64,000 nucleotides of DNA from Frateuria_A yonginensis (GTDB taxonomy: Bacteria; Pseudomonadota; Gammaproteobacteria; Xanthomonadales; Rhodanobacteraceae): the NCBI RefSeq assembly GCF_037137055.1, contig NZ_JBBBNY010000007.1:62001-126000 (forward strand). The letters are read 5' to 3'. The position numbers and the translations under genes were made by a program. The notes under the pieces are model-generated. The model was not told the origin of the DNA. It saw only the letters and a list, made by a program, of their open reading frames with translations, and ran no database searches. Each line of letters starts with the position of its first letter. The stretch's first letter is position 1. This document shows, one piece after another, positions 1 through 10,165 of this stretch.

Positions 1-813
1 CGGATCAACCCGGGCGACCACGCGCGGCGCGTGACCGACATCGTCAAGCTGACCTCCGGCTCCACCCCCGAGGCGGCCGAGCGGGTCGACGCGCTCTACC
101 GCACCATCATCCGCGCCGGCACGCACAAGACCTCGTCGATCCGCGTGGCGGAGGCGGCCAAGGTGATCGAAAACGTGCAGCGCGACGTCAACATCGCGCT
201 GGTCAACGAGCTGGCGCTGATCTTCCACCGGCTCGGCATCGACACCGAGGAGGTGCTCACCGCGGCCGGCACCAAGTGGAACTTCCTGCCGTTCCGCCCG
301 GGTCTGGTCGGCGGCCACTGCATCGGCGTGGACCCGTACTACCTCACCCACAAGGCCGAGGTGACCGGCTACCACCCGGAGCTGATCCTGGCCGCGCGGC
401 GCATCAACAGCCGCATGGGCAGCTACGTGGCCGACCGCGTGATCCGCCTGATGAGCGAGCGGCGCCTGCACATCGTCGACGCGCGCGTGCTGGTGCTGGG
501 CTTCGCCTTCAAGGAAAACTGCCCGGATCTGCGCAACACGCGGGTGATCGACATCGTGCGCGAGCTGGAGTCCTCCGCCGCGCAGGTGGACGTGTACGAC
601 CCCTGGGTGGACCCGGTCGAGGCCGAGCGCGCCTACCGCGTGCGGCTGGTGGAGCAGCCGGGCGAGGGCTACGACGCGATCATCGTCGCCGTGGCGCACC
701 GCCAGTTCCGCGACATGGGCGCCGAGCGCATTCGTGCGCTGGGCCGGCCCGGGGCGGTGATCTACGACGTCAAGTCGGTGCTGCCGCAGGAGGCGGTCGA
801 CGGCCGGCTGTAG
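1..813 (+). CDS. Nucleotide-sugar dehydrogenase (UDP-glucose/GDP-mannose dehydrogenase family), 5' truncated by window edge
   Basis: The reading frame is open from base 1, so the gene begins upstream; the GTG at 31 is internal. The first visible residues (RINPGD...) match the segment after the NAD domain in WbpA/TviB-type enzymes. The catalytic block GGHCIGVDPYYL is present, with its cysteine at 319-321. The C-terminal UDP-binding domain follows (GFAFKENCPDLRNTRV and YDPWVDP). These enzymes carry out a four-electron, NAD-dependent oxidation of a UDP-(N-acetyl)hexose at C6 to a uronic acid for capsule or O-antigen synthesis. The exact substrate (UDP-GlcNAc, UDP-GalNAc or UDP-Glc) cannot be told from this fragment. 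No other polysaccharide gene lies inside the window, so the pathway context must be upstream. Confidence 0.9.
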   Translation, partial: RINPGDHARRVTDIVKLTSGSTPEAAERVDALYRTIIRAGTHKTSSIRVAEAAKVIENVQRDVNIALVNELALIFHRLGIDTEEVLTAAGTKWNFLPFRPGLVGGHCIGVDPYYLTHKAEVTGYHPELILAARRINSRMGSYVADRVIRLMSERRLHIVDARVLVLGFAFKENCPDLRNTRVIDIVRELESSAAQVDVYDPWVDPVEAERAYRVRLVEQPGEGYDAIIVAVAHRQFRDMGAERIRALGRPGAVIYDVKSVLPQEAVDGRL

Positions 814-829
814 GGCGGCAGCATGGTGG

Positions 830-905
830 GGGCGAGCTTGCTCGCGACGCCTTTGCTGATGGGCATGGAACCAAGCAAGAGCAACGCCGGCAAGCTCGCT
901 CCTGC
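830..905. repeat. Interspersed inverted-repeat element, copy 1 (degenerate)
   Basis: Arms GCGAGCTTG (832-840) and CAAGCTCGC (891-899) flank a spacer beginning CTTTGCTGATGGG. The same architecture occurs at 6793-6870 and 59773-59846. It lies just after the stop codon of the nucleotide-sugar dehydrogenase gene. This copy is the most diverged of the three. It resembles REP/BIME-like elements or a folded-RNA 3' end; no transposase is nearby. Confidence 0.7.
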
Positions 906-932
906 AGGTGCCGGCCGGCTTGCCGTGTCCGG

Positions 933-961
933 TTGACCGCGGAACGTTTAATCCGTACCAT
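933..961 (+). promoter_or_regulatory. Putative sigma-70 promoter of the suf operon
   Basis: TTGACC (933-938) is followed after 17 bp by TACCAT (956-961), a 5/6 and 4/6 match to the -35 and -10 consensus. The -10 lies inside the long palindrome at 948-976, the arrangement expected for repression by a regulator bound there. Only sequence matching supports this. Confidence 0.5.
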
Positions 962-976
962 TTTGGTCTGGATTAA
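948..976. promoter_or_regulatory. 29-bp palindrome, candidate Rrf2/IscR-type operator
   Basis: Outer arms TTAATCC (948-954) and GGATTAA (970-976) and inner arms ACCA (957-960) and TGGT (964-967) are perfectly symmetric about base 962; only the two-base steps between them mismatch. The site overlaps the putative -10 and ends next to the ribosome-binding site AAGAGG (975-980). Rrf2-family repressors commonly autoregulate through such AT-rich dyads ahead of their own gene, so the adjacent Rrf2 protein is the obvious ligand. That assignment is inference. Confidence 0.7.
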
Positions 977-988
977 GAGGCCGATTCC

Positions 989-1440
989 ATGCTGCGCGTC
1001 AGCCGTCTTACCGACTACGCCACGGTGGTGATGACCTGCATCGCCGCCCACCCGCACGACGTGCTGAGCACGGCGCAGATCGCCGACGAGGCGCGGCTGG
1101 AGCTGCCGACCGTGAGCAAGCTGCTCAAGTCGCTGGGGCACGCCGGGCTGGTCGAGTCGTTCCGCGGCGTCAACGGCGGCTACCGCCTCGCGCGGCCGGC
1201 GACCGAGATCAGCCTGGCGCAGATCGTCGAGGCGATGGAGGGGCCGATCGGCATGACCGAATGCAGCGTCGAGGGCCAGTGCGGTCGCGAATCGCAATGT
1301 GGCGTGCGCGGCAGCTGGCGGCACATCAGCAACGTGCTGGACAACGCACTGCGCGCGGTGAGCCTGGCCGACATGCTGCAACCGCCGCGCCCGGCGGAGG
1401 CCACCGTGGCGCTGAGCGAACTGAAGGGCAGGACCCACGC

Positions 1441-1444
<4 letters not shown>
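989..1444 (+). CDS. Rrf2-family SUF system regulator
   Basis: 151 residues. A winged-helix Rrf2 domain begins MLRVSRLTDYATVVM, a signature of the SUF-associated subgroup. Three cysteines in the pattern C-X5-C-X5-C (within TECSVEGQCGRESQCGV) match the [2Fe-2S] ligand spacing of IscR. The protein probably senses Fe-S cluster status and represses the operon it heads. The start at 989 is preceded by AAGAGG at 8 bp spacing and by a 29-bp palindrome over the promoter. Its stop overlaps the sufB start (ATGA, 1441-1444), implying cotranscription and translational coupling. The family call is firm; repression of this operon is inferred. Confidence 0.9.
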
Positions 1445-2915
<1,471 letters not shown>

Positions 2916-2919
<4 letters not shown>

Positions 2920-3335
2920 GCACGGCGGCCACCAGCACGCACCCGGGCGGCACCGACCTGCATGCCCTGCTCGCCGGGCTGAGCCCGCGCCTGCACCCGA
3001 TGCCGCGCCGCTTCCTGTTCGTCTCGCACGACAAGGCCGCCGCGCGCCTTCCCGACGCGCTGATGATGTTCCGCGAGGACGAGGGTGTGACGCTGATCGT
3101 CGACCACGACCTGGAAGGCGCCGAACTGGTCGCCGACCGGCTGCTGTGGGCGCAGATCACCCTCGGCGTGCAGTCCAGCCTGGACGCGGTGGGCCTGATG
3201 GCCGCCGTGTCCGCCGCGCTCGCCGCGCGCGGCATTTCCTGCAACCCGGTTTCCGCGTTCCTGCACGACCACGTGTTCGTGCCCTGGGACCGCCGCGAGG
3301 ACGCGCTCGACGCGCTCGCGCACCTCTCTGCCTGA
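2916..3335 (+). CDS. ACT domain-containing protein (COG3602-like) inserted between sufB and sufC
   Basis: 139 residues, start overlapping the sufB stop by 4 bp, so it is translationally coupled into the suf operon. The N-terminal half (RRFLFVSHDKAAARLPDALMMFREDEGVTLIVD) and the C-terminal half (ITLGVQSSLDAVGLMAAVSAALAARGISCNPVSAFLHDHVFVP-like) match the small stand-alone ACT proteins. ACT modules usually bind amino acids or other small ligands. A role in SUF assembly is not established; possibilities are cysteine/amino-acid sensing or chance inclusion. There are no cysteines arranged as Fe-S ligands. Family call is likely, function unknown. Confidence 0.8.
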
Positions 3336-3345
3336 TGGAAAGACC

Positions 3346-4109
<764 letters not shown>

Positions 4110-4113
<4 letters not shown>

Positions 4114-5414
4114 ACCAGCCGGCCCGCACGCCGTTCGTCGCCGCGCTGGCCGATGCTTCGCTGCCGGCCAGTGGCATCGCCTGGCTGGATCGGGCGCGAC
4201 GGGAGAACCTCGACGCCTTCCTCGCCGCCGGCCTGCCGGACACGCGCGTGGAGGCGTGGAAGTACACCGCGCTGCGCGCGCTGGCGCAGCGCAGCTTCGC
4301 CGCGGGCGATGCGCAGGCTGCAGACCGGGTGGTCGACCCGGCGGCGCTGGCGCTGCCGGGTGTCGAGGGACCGGCGCTGGTCTTCGTCAACGGCGCGTTC
4401 CGCGCGGACCTGTCCTCGCTCGATGCGCTGCCGGAGGGGATCGGCCTGCGGCCGTTGTCGCAGGCGCTGGCCAGCGAGCCGGAACCGCTGCGTTTCGCGC
4501 TGTCGCGCCATTACCGCGAGGCCGGCGAGGCGTTCGCGCGGCTGAACGCCGCCTTCGCTCGCGACGGCGCGGTGCTGCGCGTGGCGGCCGGGGCCCGGGT
4601 CGCGGCGCCGCTGCGCCTGCTGTTCGTCGGCGCGCCCGCCGACGGCGACGTGGCGTGGCACCTGCGCAACGTCGTCGAGCTGGAGGAGGACGCCGAGCTG
4701 AGCCTGGTCGAACAGCACCTGGGCACCGGCGAGCAGGCACACCTGGGCACCGTGCTCACCGACCACACGCTGCATGCCGGGGCGATCCTGCGTCACGCCG
4801 TGCTGCAGCAGGCGGGTGCGGCCAGCAGCCTGGTGCGCCGCAGCCACTACCGGCTGGATGCGCGCGCACAGGTCTACCTGCATGCGCTGGAGCTGGGCGG
4901 CGGGCTGGCACGCCACGACGTGTGGGCGGAGCTGGTCGGCGATGCGGCGGCGTTCCATACCCGTGGTGCGTTCCTGCCGGGAGGGCGCCAGCACGCCGAC
5001 ACGCAGCTGGCGATCCACCATCGGGCGCGCGACACCGTATCCTCCTCGCTCTGGCGCGGCGTGGCCAGCGGCCGGGGGCGCGGCGTATTCCGCGGCGCGA
5101 TCGTGGTGAACGCCGGCGCCGACGGCGCCGACGCCTCGCTCGGCAACAAGAACCTGCTGCTCTCACCGCAGGCCGAGATCGACACCAAACCCGAACTGGA
5201 GATCTACGCCGACGAGGTGAAGGCCGCCCACGGCGCCACGGTCGGCCAACTGGACGAGCGTGCGCTGTTCTACCTGCGCTCGCGCGGCATCCCCGGGGCG
5301 CAGGCGCGCAGCCTGCTCACGGCGGCGTTCGCCCGTGCACCGTTCGAATCGCTGGAGCACGAGGCCTTGCGTGCGCATGTCGAGCAGCTGCTGCTGGCGC
5401 AGCTGCCGGGCTGA
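4110..5414 (+). CDS. sufD: Fe-S cluster assembly protein SufD
   Basis: 434 residues, homologous to SufB in its C-terminal half (SSLWRGVASGRGRGVFRGAIVVNAGADG and the LFYLRSRGIPGAQARSLL block) and diverged in the N-terminal part, as is normal for SufD. It pairs with SufB over a SufC dimer. The start overlaps sufC by 4 bp. A 128-bp gap to sufS follows, the only real gap in the operon. Confidence 0.95.
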
Positions 5415-5542
5415 CGGCCGCGTGCAGCAGGGCGGGGCGGGCGGAGCCCCTCCGGGCGTCGGCATCCGTTCAAGCGGGCCCAGCTTTTCTTCACATTCGG
5501 CAGGCTAAGGTCGTGACCCATTCTTCACAACGCGAGACGTCC

Positions 5543-6796
5543 ATGTCCGCCATCGCCGCCCAGGCTCATGCGGCGCCCGCCGCCTTCGACGTCGCGCGCG
5601 TCCGCGCCGACTTCCCCTTGCTCGCGCGCAGCGTCCACGGCAAGCCGCTGGTCTATCTGGACAACGCCAATACCAGCCAGAAGCCCGCTTCCGTGATCGC
5701 GACGGTGGACGAGCACTACCGACGGCACAACGCCAACGTGTCACGCGCGGTGCACCAGCTGGGCGAGGAGGCCACGCTCGCCTACGAGGGCGCACGGGAC
5801 AAGCTGGCGCGTTTCGTCAATGCGCCGCGCGACGAGCTGGTGCTGACCTCGGGTACCACCCAGGCGATCAACCTGGTGGCCTACAGCTACGCGCTGCCGC
5901 GGCTGGGCCCCGGCGACGCGATCCTGACCACGCTGATGGAGCACCACGCCAATATCGTGCCGTGGCAACTCGTCGCCCAGCGCAGCGGCGCCTCGGTGAA
6001 GTTCGCGCCGATCAACGAGCGCGGCGAGCTGATCGTGGAGCGCTACCTCGAGATGCTCACGCCGGAGGTGAAGCTCGCCTGCGTGGCGCACGTGTCCAAC
6101 GTGCTGGGCACGGTCAACCCGGTACGGGAGATCGCCCGCGAGTGCGCCCGCCGCGGCATCCCGCTGCTGGTCGACGGCTCGCAGGCGGTACCGCACCGGC
6201 CGGTCGACGTGCAGGCGCTGGGCTGCGATTTCTACGCCTTCACCGGGCACAAGATGCTCGGCCCCACCGGGACCGGTGCGCTGTGGGCCCGCCGCTCCCA
6301 CCTGGAGGCGATGCCGCCGTTCTTCGGCGGCGGCGAGATGATCCGCCAGGTGCGCGTGGACGGCACCACCTTCGCCGATCCGCCGCACAAGTTCGAGGCC
6401 GGCACGCCGAACATCGCCGGTTTCGTCGGCCTCGGCGCGGCGGTCGACTACTACGAGACGCTCGATCTCGACGCGATCCACGCCTGGGAGCAGCAGTTGC
6501 TGGCCCATGCCACCGCGCGCCTGCGCGAGCTGCCCGGCCTGCGCCTGATCGGCGAGGCGGCGGAGAAGGAGCCGGTGATCTCGTTCCTGCTCGAGGGCGC
6601 GCAGGCGACCGACCTGGCGACGCTGCTCGACCTGGAAGGCGTCGCCGTGCGTTCGGGCCATCACTGCGCGCACCCGCTGATGCAGCACTTCGGCGTGCCG
6701 GCCACGCTGCGCGCCTCGCTGGCCTTCTACAACACGATGGAGGAGGTCGACGCCTTCGTCGCCGCACTGCTCAAGGTGCGCAAGCTGCTGCTGTAG
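5543..6796 (+). CDS. sufS: Cysteine desulfurase SufS
   Basis: 417 residues. A PLP-dependent group II desulfurase: the Schiff-base lysine lies in TGHKMLGPTG (K237) and the persulfide cysteine in RSGHHCAHP (C375). It takes sulfur from cysteine for SufB. The ATG at 5543 follows a purine-rich stretch (CGAGACG) and gives the normal N-terminus (FDVARVRADFPLLAR). No sufE, sufU or sufA gene follows, so the sulfur acceptor and carrier must be elsewhere. The stop codon TAG (6794-6796) lies inside an interspersed repeat. Confidence 0.96.
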   Translation: MSAIAAQAHAAPAAFDVARVRADFPLLARSVHGKPLVYLDNANTSQKPASVIATVDEHYRRHNANVSRAVHQLGEEATLAYEGARDKLARFVNAPRDELVLTSGTTQAINLVAYSYALPRLGPGDAILTTLMEHHANIVPWQLVAQRSGASVKFAPINERGELIVERYLEMLTPEVKLACVAHVSNVLGTVNPVREIARECARRGIPLLVDGSQAVPHRPVDVQALGCDFYAFTGHKMLGPTGTGALWARRSHLEAMPPFFGGGEMIRQVRVDGTTFADPPHKFEAGTPNIAGFVGLGAAVDYYETLDLDAIHAWEQQLLAHATARLRELPGLRLIGEAAEKEPVISFLLEGAQATDLATLLDLEGVAVRSGHHCAHPLMQHFGVPATLRASLAFYNTMEEVDAFVAALLKVRKLLL

Positions 6797-6870
6797 GAGC
6801 GAGCTTCGCTCGCGATGCCTTTTGCTTGAGGTGCCGCCGGGAGGAGGGCATCGCGAGCAAGCGCTCCTAC
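6793..6870. repeat. Interspersed inverted-repeat element, copy 2
   Basis: The left arm starts GTAGGAGCGAGCTT (6793-6806) and continues CGCTCGCGATGCC; the right arm is GGCATCGCGAGC (6847-6858) then AAGCGCTCCTAC. The spacer carries TTTTGCTTGAGG. The sufS stop codon is part of the left arm, so the repeat inserted at, or was recruited as, the 3' end of the operon. On RNA it would form a long stem and may act as a 3' barrier or terminator. No T-tract follows. Confidence 0.8.
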
Positions 6871-6883
6871 GCGGGTGCGGACG

Positions 6884-8197
6884 TCAGCGCACCGGCGCCG
6901 GGGTCACGCGCCACACGGTGTTGCCCACGTCGTCCGCCACCAGCAGCGCGCCGTGCCGGTCCACCGCCACACCGACCGGCCGGCCCTGCGCCCGCCCGTC
7001 CGCATCGAGGAAGCCGGTGAGCACGTCCTGCGGCGGCCCTGCGGGCCGGCCGTCGGCGAACGGCACGAAGACCACCTTGTAGCCGCTGAACGGGCGCCGG
7101 TTCCACGAGCCGTGCTGGCCGACGAAGGCGCCGTTGCGAAAGCGCGGCATCAGGTCCGCCGTGTAGAACGCCAGGCCCAGCGAGGCGGTGTGCGCGCCCA
7201 GCGCGTAATCGGGCACCGTCGCGCGCGCCACGAGCGCCGGATCCTGTGGCGCGACGCGCTGGTCGACATGCTGGCCGTAGTAACTGTACGGCCAGCCGTA
7301 GAAGGCACCCTCGTGCACCTCGGTGAGGTAGTCGGGCACCAGGTCGCTGCCCAGCTCGTCGCGCTCGTTGACCACCACCCACAACGCGCCGCTCTGCGGT
7401 TGCCAGGCCATGCCCACCGGGTTGCGCAGGCCGGTCGCGTAGGCGCGGGTGGCGCCGGTCGACGGGTCGATCTGCAGGATGCGCGCGCGATCGCGCTCCA
7501 CCGCCAGGCCGTTCTCGCCGGCGTTGCTGTTGGAACCCACGGTGACGAACAGCCGCGCGCCGTCTCGGCTGGCGAGCAGGTTCTTGGTCCAGTGGTGGTT
7601 GATCGGCCCGGCCGGCAACCCGGCGATCCGGCTTCCGCCGGCGGTGATGCGCAGGGCGCCGTCGCGGTAGGGGAAACGCAGCAGCGCGTCGGTGTCGGCC
7701 ACGTAGAACGCGTCGCCCACCAGCGCCATGCCGAACGGCGAGTGCAGGTGTTCCAGGAACACGCTGCGGGCCTCGGCCACGCCGTCGCCGTCGGCGTCGC
7801 GCAGCAGCGTGATGCGGTCTGCGCTCGGCACACCGGCGCCGGCGCGCTTCTGCATCCAGCGCATCATCCAGCCCCGGGGACCCTTCGCATCCTGCGGTCG
7901 CGGCGGCCCGTTGGTCTCGGCGACCAGCACGTCGCCGTCGGGCAGTACGTAGAGCCAGCGCGGGTGGTCCAGCCCGCGCGCGAAGGCCTGCACCTTCAAC
8001 CCCGGCGCGGCGACGGGGCCCGCGCCGGGCGCCCAGCCGACGGCGGGTGCGACGTGCACGGTCGGGATCAGTGAGGGATCCGGCGGCGGCAGCGCAGGCT
8101 CGGGGCCGACGCCGGCCGACACCGGCAGGTGCGCGCGCCCGCAGCCGGCCAGGGCCAGCATGCAGGCGAGCAGGCGGTACGCGCGCGTGGTCGGCAT
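6884..8197 (-). CDS. PQQ-dependent sugar dehydrogenase-type lipoprotein (sorbosone/aldose dehydrogenase family)
   Basis: 437 residues from the ATG at 8197. The N-terminus (MPTTRAYRLLACMLALAGCG) is a lipoprotein signal with lipobox LAGC, so the protein is likely anchored in the envelope. The body is a six-bladed propeller of the soluble glucose dehydrogenase/Yli type, with blocks such as LDHPRWLYVLPDGDVLVAETN, FGMALVGDAFYVADTD, GLRNPVGMAWQP and DHGALLVADDVGNTVWRV-like ends. The family oxidises aldoses using PQQ, but the substrate is unclear and no pqq synthesis genes are in the window. The frame stays open upstream to 8569; the signal peptide decides the start. It converges on sufS. Confidence 0.87.
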   Translation of the reverse strand: MPTTRAYRLLACMLALAGCGRAHLPVSAGVGPEPALPPPDPSLIPTVHVAPAVGWAPGAGPVAAPGLKVQAFARGLDHPRWLYVLPDGDVLVAETNGPPRPQDAKGPRGWMMRWMQKRAGAGVPSADRITLLRDADGDGVAEARSVFLEHLHSPFGMALVGDAFYVADTDALLRFPYRDGALRITAGGSRIAGLPAGPINHHWTKNLLASRDGARLFVTVGSNSNAGENGLAVERDRARILQIDPSTGATRAYATGLRNPVGMAWQPQSGALWVVVNERDELGSDLVPDYLTEVHEGAFYGWPYSYYGQHVDQRVAPQDPALVARATVPDYALGAHTASLGLAFYTADLMPRFRNGAFVGQHGSWNRRPFSGYKVVFVPFADGRPAGPPQDVLTGFLDADGRAQGRPVGVAVDRHGALLVADDVGNTVWRVTPAPVR

Positions 8198-8320
8198 CGG
8201 AACACCCGTGGAAGGACCCAGTGGACCCGCCCCGGCAGGAAGCAGGCGTGAACCCTGCGTGGACGTCCCGCCATGCGACCGGCCATCCCGCACCGCGGAG
8301 GCGCTCGCTATCATGCGCGA

Positions 8321-8869
8321 ATGGATACCGCCCCCGCCTTCACCTTCCGCACGGCCACGCCCGTGGACGTCCCCGCCGTCGTGGCGCTGGTCGAATCGGC
8401 CTATCGCGGCGACTCCGGCCGCCGCGGCTGGACGACCGAATCGGACCTGCTCGACGGCCAGCGCACCGATGCGGCCGACGTCGGCGCCGCGATCGCCCGG
8501 CCCGACAGCCGGATCCTGCTGCTGGAGCGGGACGTCCGCCTGCTGGCCAGCTGCCACCTCGAACGGCACGGCGAGGCCGCCTACTTCGGCATGTTCGCGG
8601 TCGACCCGGCGGAGCAGGCCGCGGGTCTCGGCAAGCGCCTGCTGGGCGAGGCCGAGCGTGTCGCGCGCGAGGAGTGGGGCTGCCGCGCGATGGAGATGAC
8701 GGTGATCGTGCAGCGCGCGGAACTGATCGCCTGGTACGAGCGCCGCGGCTACCGGCGCACCGGCAGCTACAAGCCGTTCCCCTACGGCGACGAGCGCTTC
8801 GGCATCCCGCGTCGCGACGACCTGCGCTTCGAGCTGCTGGTCAAGCCACTGGCCGGAATCGCCGCATGA
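8321..8869 (+). CDS. GNAT-family N-acetyltransferase
   Basis: 182 residues from the ATG at 8321. The GNAT fold is recognisable: FRTATPVDVPAVVALVESAY at the N-terminus, the acetyl-CoA loop around FAVDPAEQAAGLGKRLLGEAE, and the C-terminal LIAWYERRGYRRTGSYKPFPY. The substrate is unknown. The stop overlaps the start of the Rieske gene by 4 bp, so the two are cotranscribed. An in-frame upstream ATG (8273) adds an unconvincing 16-residue extension. Confidence 0.88.
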   Translation: MDTAPAFTFRTATPVDVPAVVALVESAYRGDSGRRGWTTESDLLDGQRTDAADVGAAIARPDSRILLLERDVRLLASCHLERHGEAAYFGMFAVDPAEQAAGLGKRLLGEAERVAREEWGCRAMEMTVIVQRAELIAWYERRGYRRTGSYKPFPYGDERFGIPRRDDLRFELLVKPLAGIAA

Positions 8870-9192
8870 GCCTGGCGCAGCAGGGCTGGATCCGCGTCTG
8901 CGCGAAGGACGAACTGCTGCCGGGCGAGTTCCGGGTGGTCTACGACGGCGACACGCCGATCGCCGTGTACAACGTCGACGGCCGGTTCTACGCGGTGGAG
9001 GACACCTGCACCCACGACGGCGGCGACCTTGCCGGGGGGGAGGTGTTCGGCTTCGAGGTGGAATGCCCGCGCCACGGTGCGCGCTTCGACCTGCGCACCG
9101 GCGCGGTGACCCGCCCGCCGGCCTACGAGCCGATCGCCAGCTTCCCGGTGCGCGAGGAGGACGCGGCGCTCTGGACCCGCGACGACCGCTGA
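8866..9192 (+). CDS. Rieske [2Fe-2S] ferredoxin (non-heme iron oxygenase ferredoxin subunit-like)
   Basis: 108 residues. Both halves of the Rieske motif are present: CTHDGGDL and CPRHGARFDL, giving C-X-H and C-X2-H ligands. Length and sequence match stand-alone dioxygenase ferredoxins such as the BphF/NdoA group. No oxygenase or reductase gene is adjacent; such ferredoxins are often found near suf genes in related bacteria, suggesting a general electron-transfer or Fe-S role. It is coupled to the upstream GNAT gene through ATGA. Confidence 0.9.
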   Translation: MSLAQQGWIRVCAKDELLPGEFRVVYDGDTPIAVYNVDGRFYAVEDTCTHDGGDLAGGEVFGFEVECPRHGARFDLRTGAVTRPPAYEPIASFPVREEDAALWTRDDR

Positions 9193-9255
9193 GCGGCGTG
9201 GCTCCCGCGCCGGCGGCGGTGCTACGCTGGCGGCGGGGAAATCCGGAGACGACCG

Positions 9256-10014
9256 ATGCAGCACCGTTGGCGTGCGCCGCTGGCTTTCGCGGCGCTGTTC
9301 CTGCTGTACCAGTCCGCCGAAGGCGTGGGTGAGCGCTGGCTGCACAGCTTTGCGGTGCAGGGCGTCCTCATGTGCGCCTGTCTGGCCATGGCCTGGCCAC
9401 TGTCGCGCTGGCTGGGCTGGCGCGGCTACGGCGCCTACGCGCTGCAGGCGCCGCCGCGCGGCCTGGGCTGGTTGGCCGGTGGCGTGCTGCTGGCGGTTCT
9501 CGCCAAGGCGATCGCCGTGGCGGCGGGGCTGCGCCTGGGCGTCTATACCTCCGCCACCGGCATGCTCGCCTGGCAGCTGCCGGCCAGCGTCGGCACCCTG
9601 GCCATGCTGCTGGTCGTCACCTTCGTGCCCTCGCTGGCCGAGGACATTCTCACGCGCGGTTTCTGGTACCGCGCCGCCGGCATCCGCTGGCGCAGCGGAT
9701 GGGCGTTCGTGCTGCTTTCCAGCGTCGTCTACGTGCTCAACCACATCTACCGGCTGGAGCGCGGGCTGCTCGAATGGACCATGCTCTTCTGCTACGGCCT
9801 CGCCTATGCGACTGCGCTGTGGCGCAGCGGCAGCCTGTGGGCGGCGGTGGGCCTGCACTGGGGCTGGAACCTCGCCAACGGGTTGCTCGCCATCGACACG
9901 CTCGACCCGCGCCGTGGATCGGCGCTGTCCGCGCTGGCCCACCTGGGGCTGGCCCTGGTCGTGCTTGCGCTGCCGCCCACGCGCCGCGACGAGCGGCGGC
10001 TGTGGCGGGCCTGA
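9256..10014 (+). CDS. CPBP-family intramembrane metalloprotease
   Basis: 252 residues with about seven hydrophobic segments. The CAAX-protease/bacteriocin-processing (Abi) motifs are visible: EDILTRGFWYR (E129, D130, R134, where most members have EE-X3-R), a conserved His in YVLNHIYR (H163) and HWGWNLANGLL (H201). Substrates of such inner-membrane proteases are mostly unknown. The start at 9256 follows GGAGACG. The acidic substitution D130 is conservative and activity is plausible. Confidence 0.82.
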   Translation: MQHRWRAPLAFAALFLLYQSAEGVGERWLHSFAVQGVLMCACLAMAWPLSRWLGWRGYGAYALQAPPRGLGWLAGGVLLAVLAKAIAVAAGLRLGVYTSATGMLAWQLPASVGTLAMLLVVTFVPSLAEDILTRGFWYRAAGIRWRSGWAFVLLSSVVYVLNHIYRLERGLLEWTMLFCYGLAYATALWRSGSLWAAVGLHWGWNLANGLLAIDTLDPRRGSALSALAHLGLALVVLALPPTRRDERRLWRA

Positions 10015-10165
10015 ACAGGCCAGTACCATGACCTATGGCCTATGTGGCCTCCCCGGTGATGCCGCACGCTGGATGCTTGCCGGCGGCCGGCGTGCGACGG
10101 GGGAGATGCCGCGGGCGCAGACGGGCCCGTGTCCGGGCCATCGACAGCAGCAGGGGAGCGTTTCG

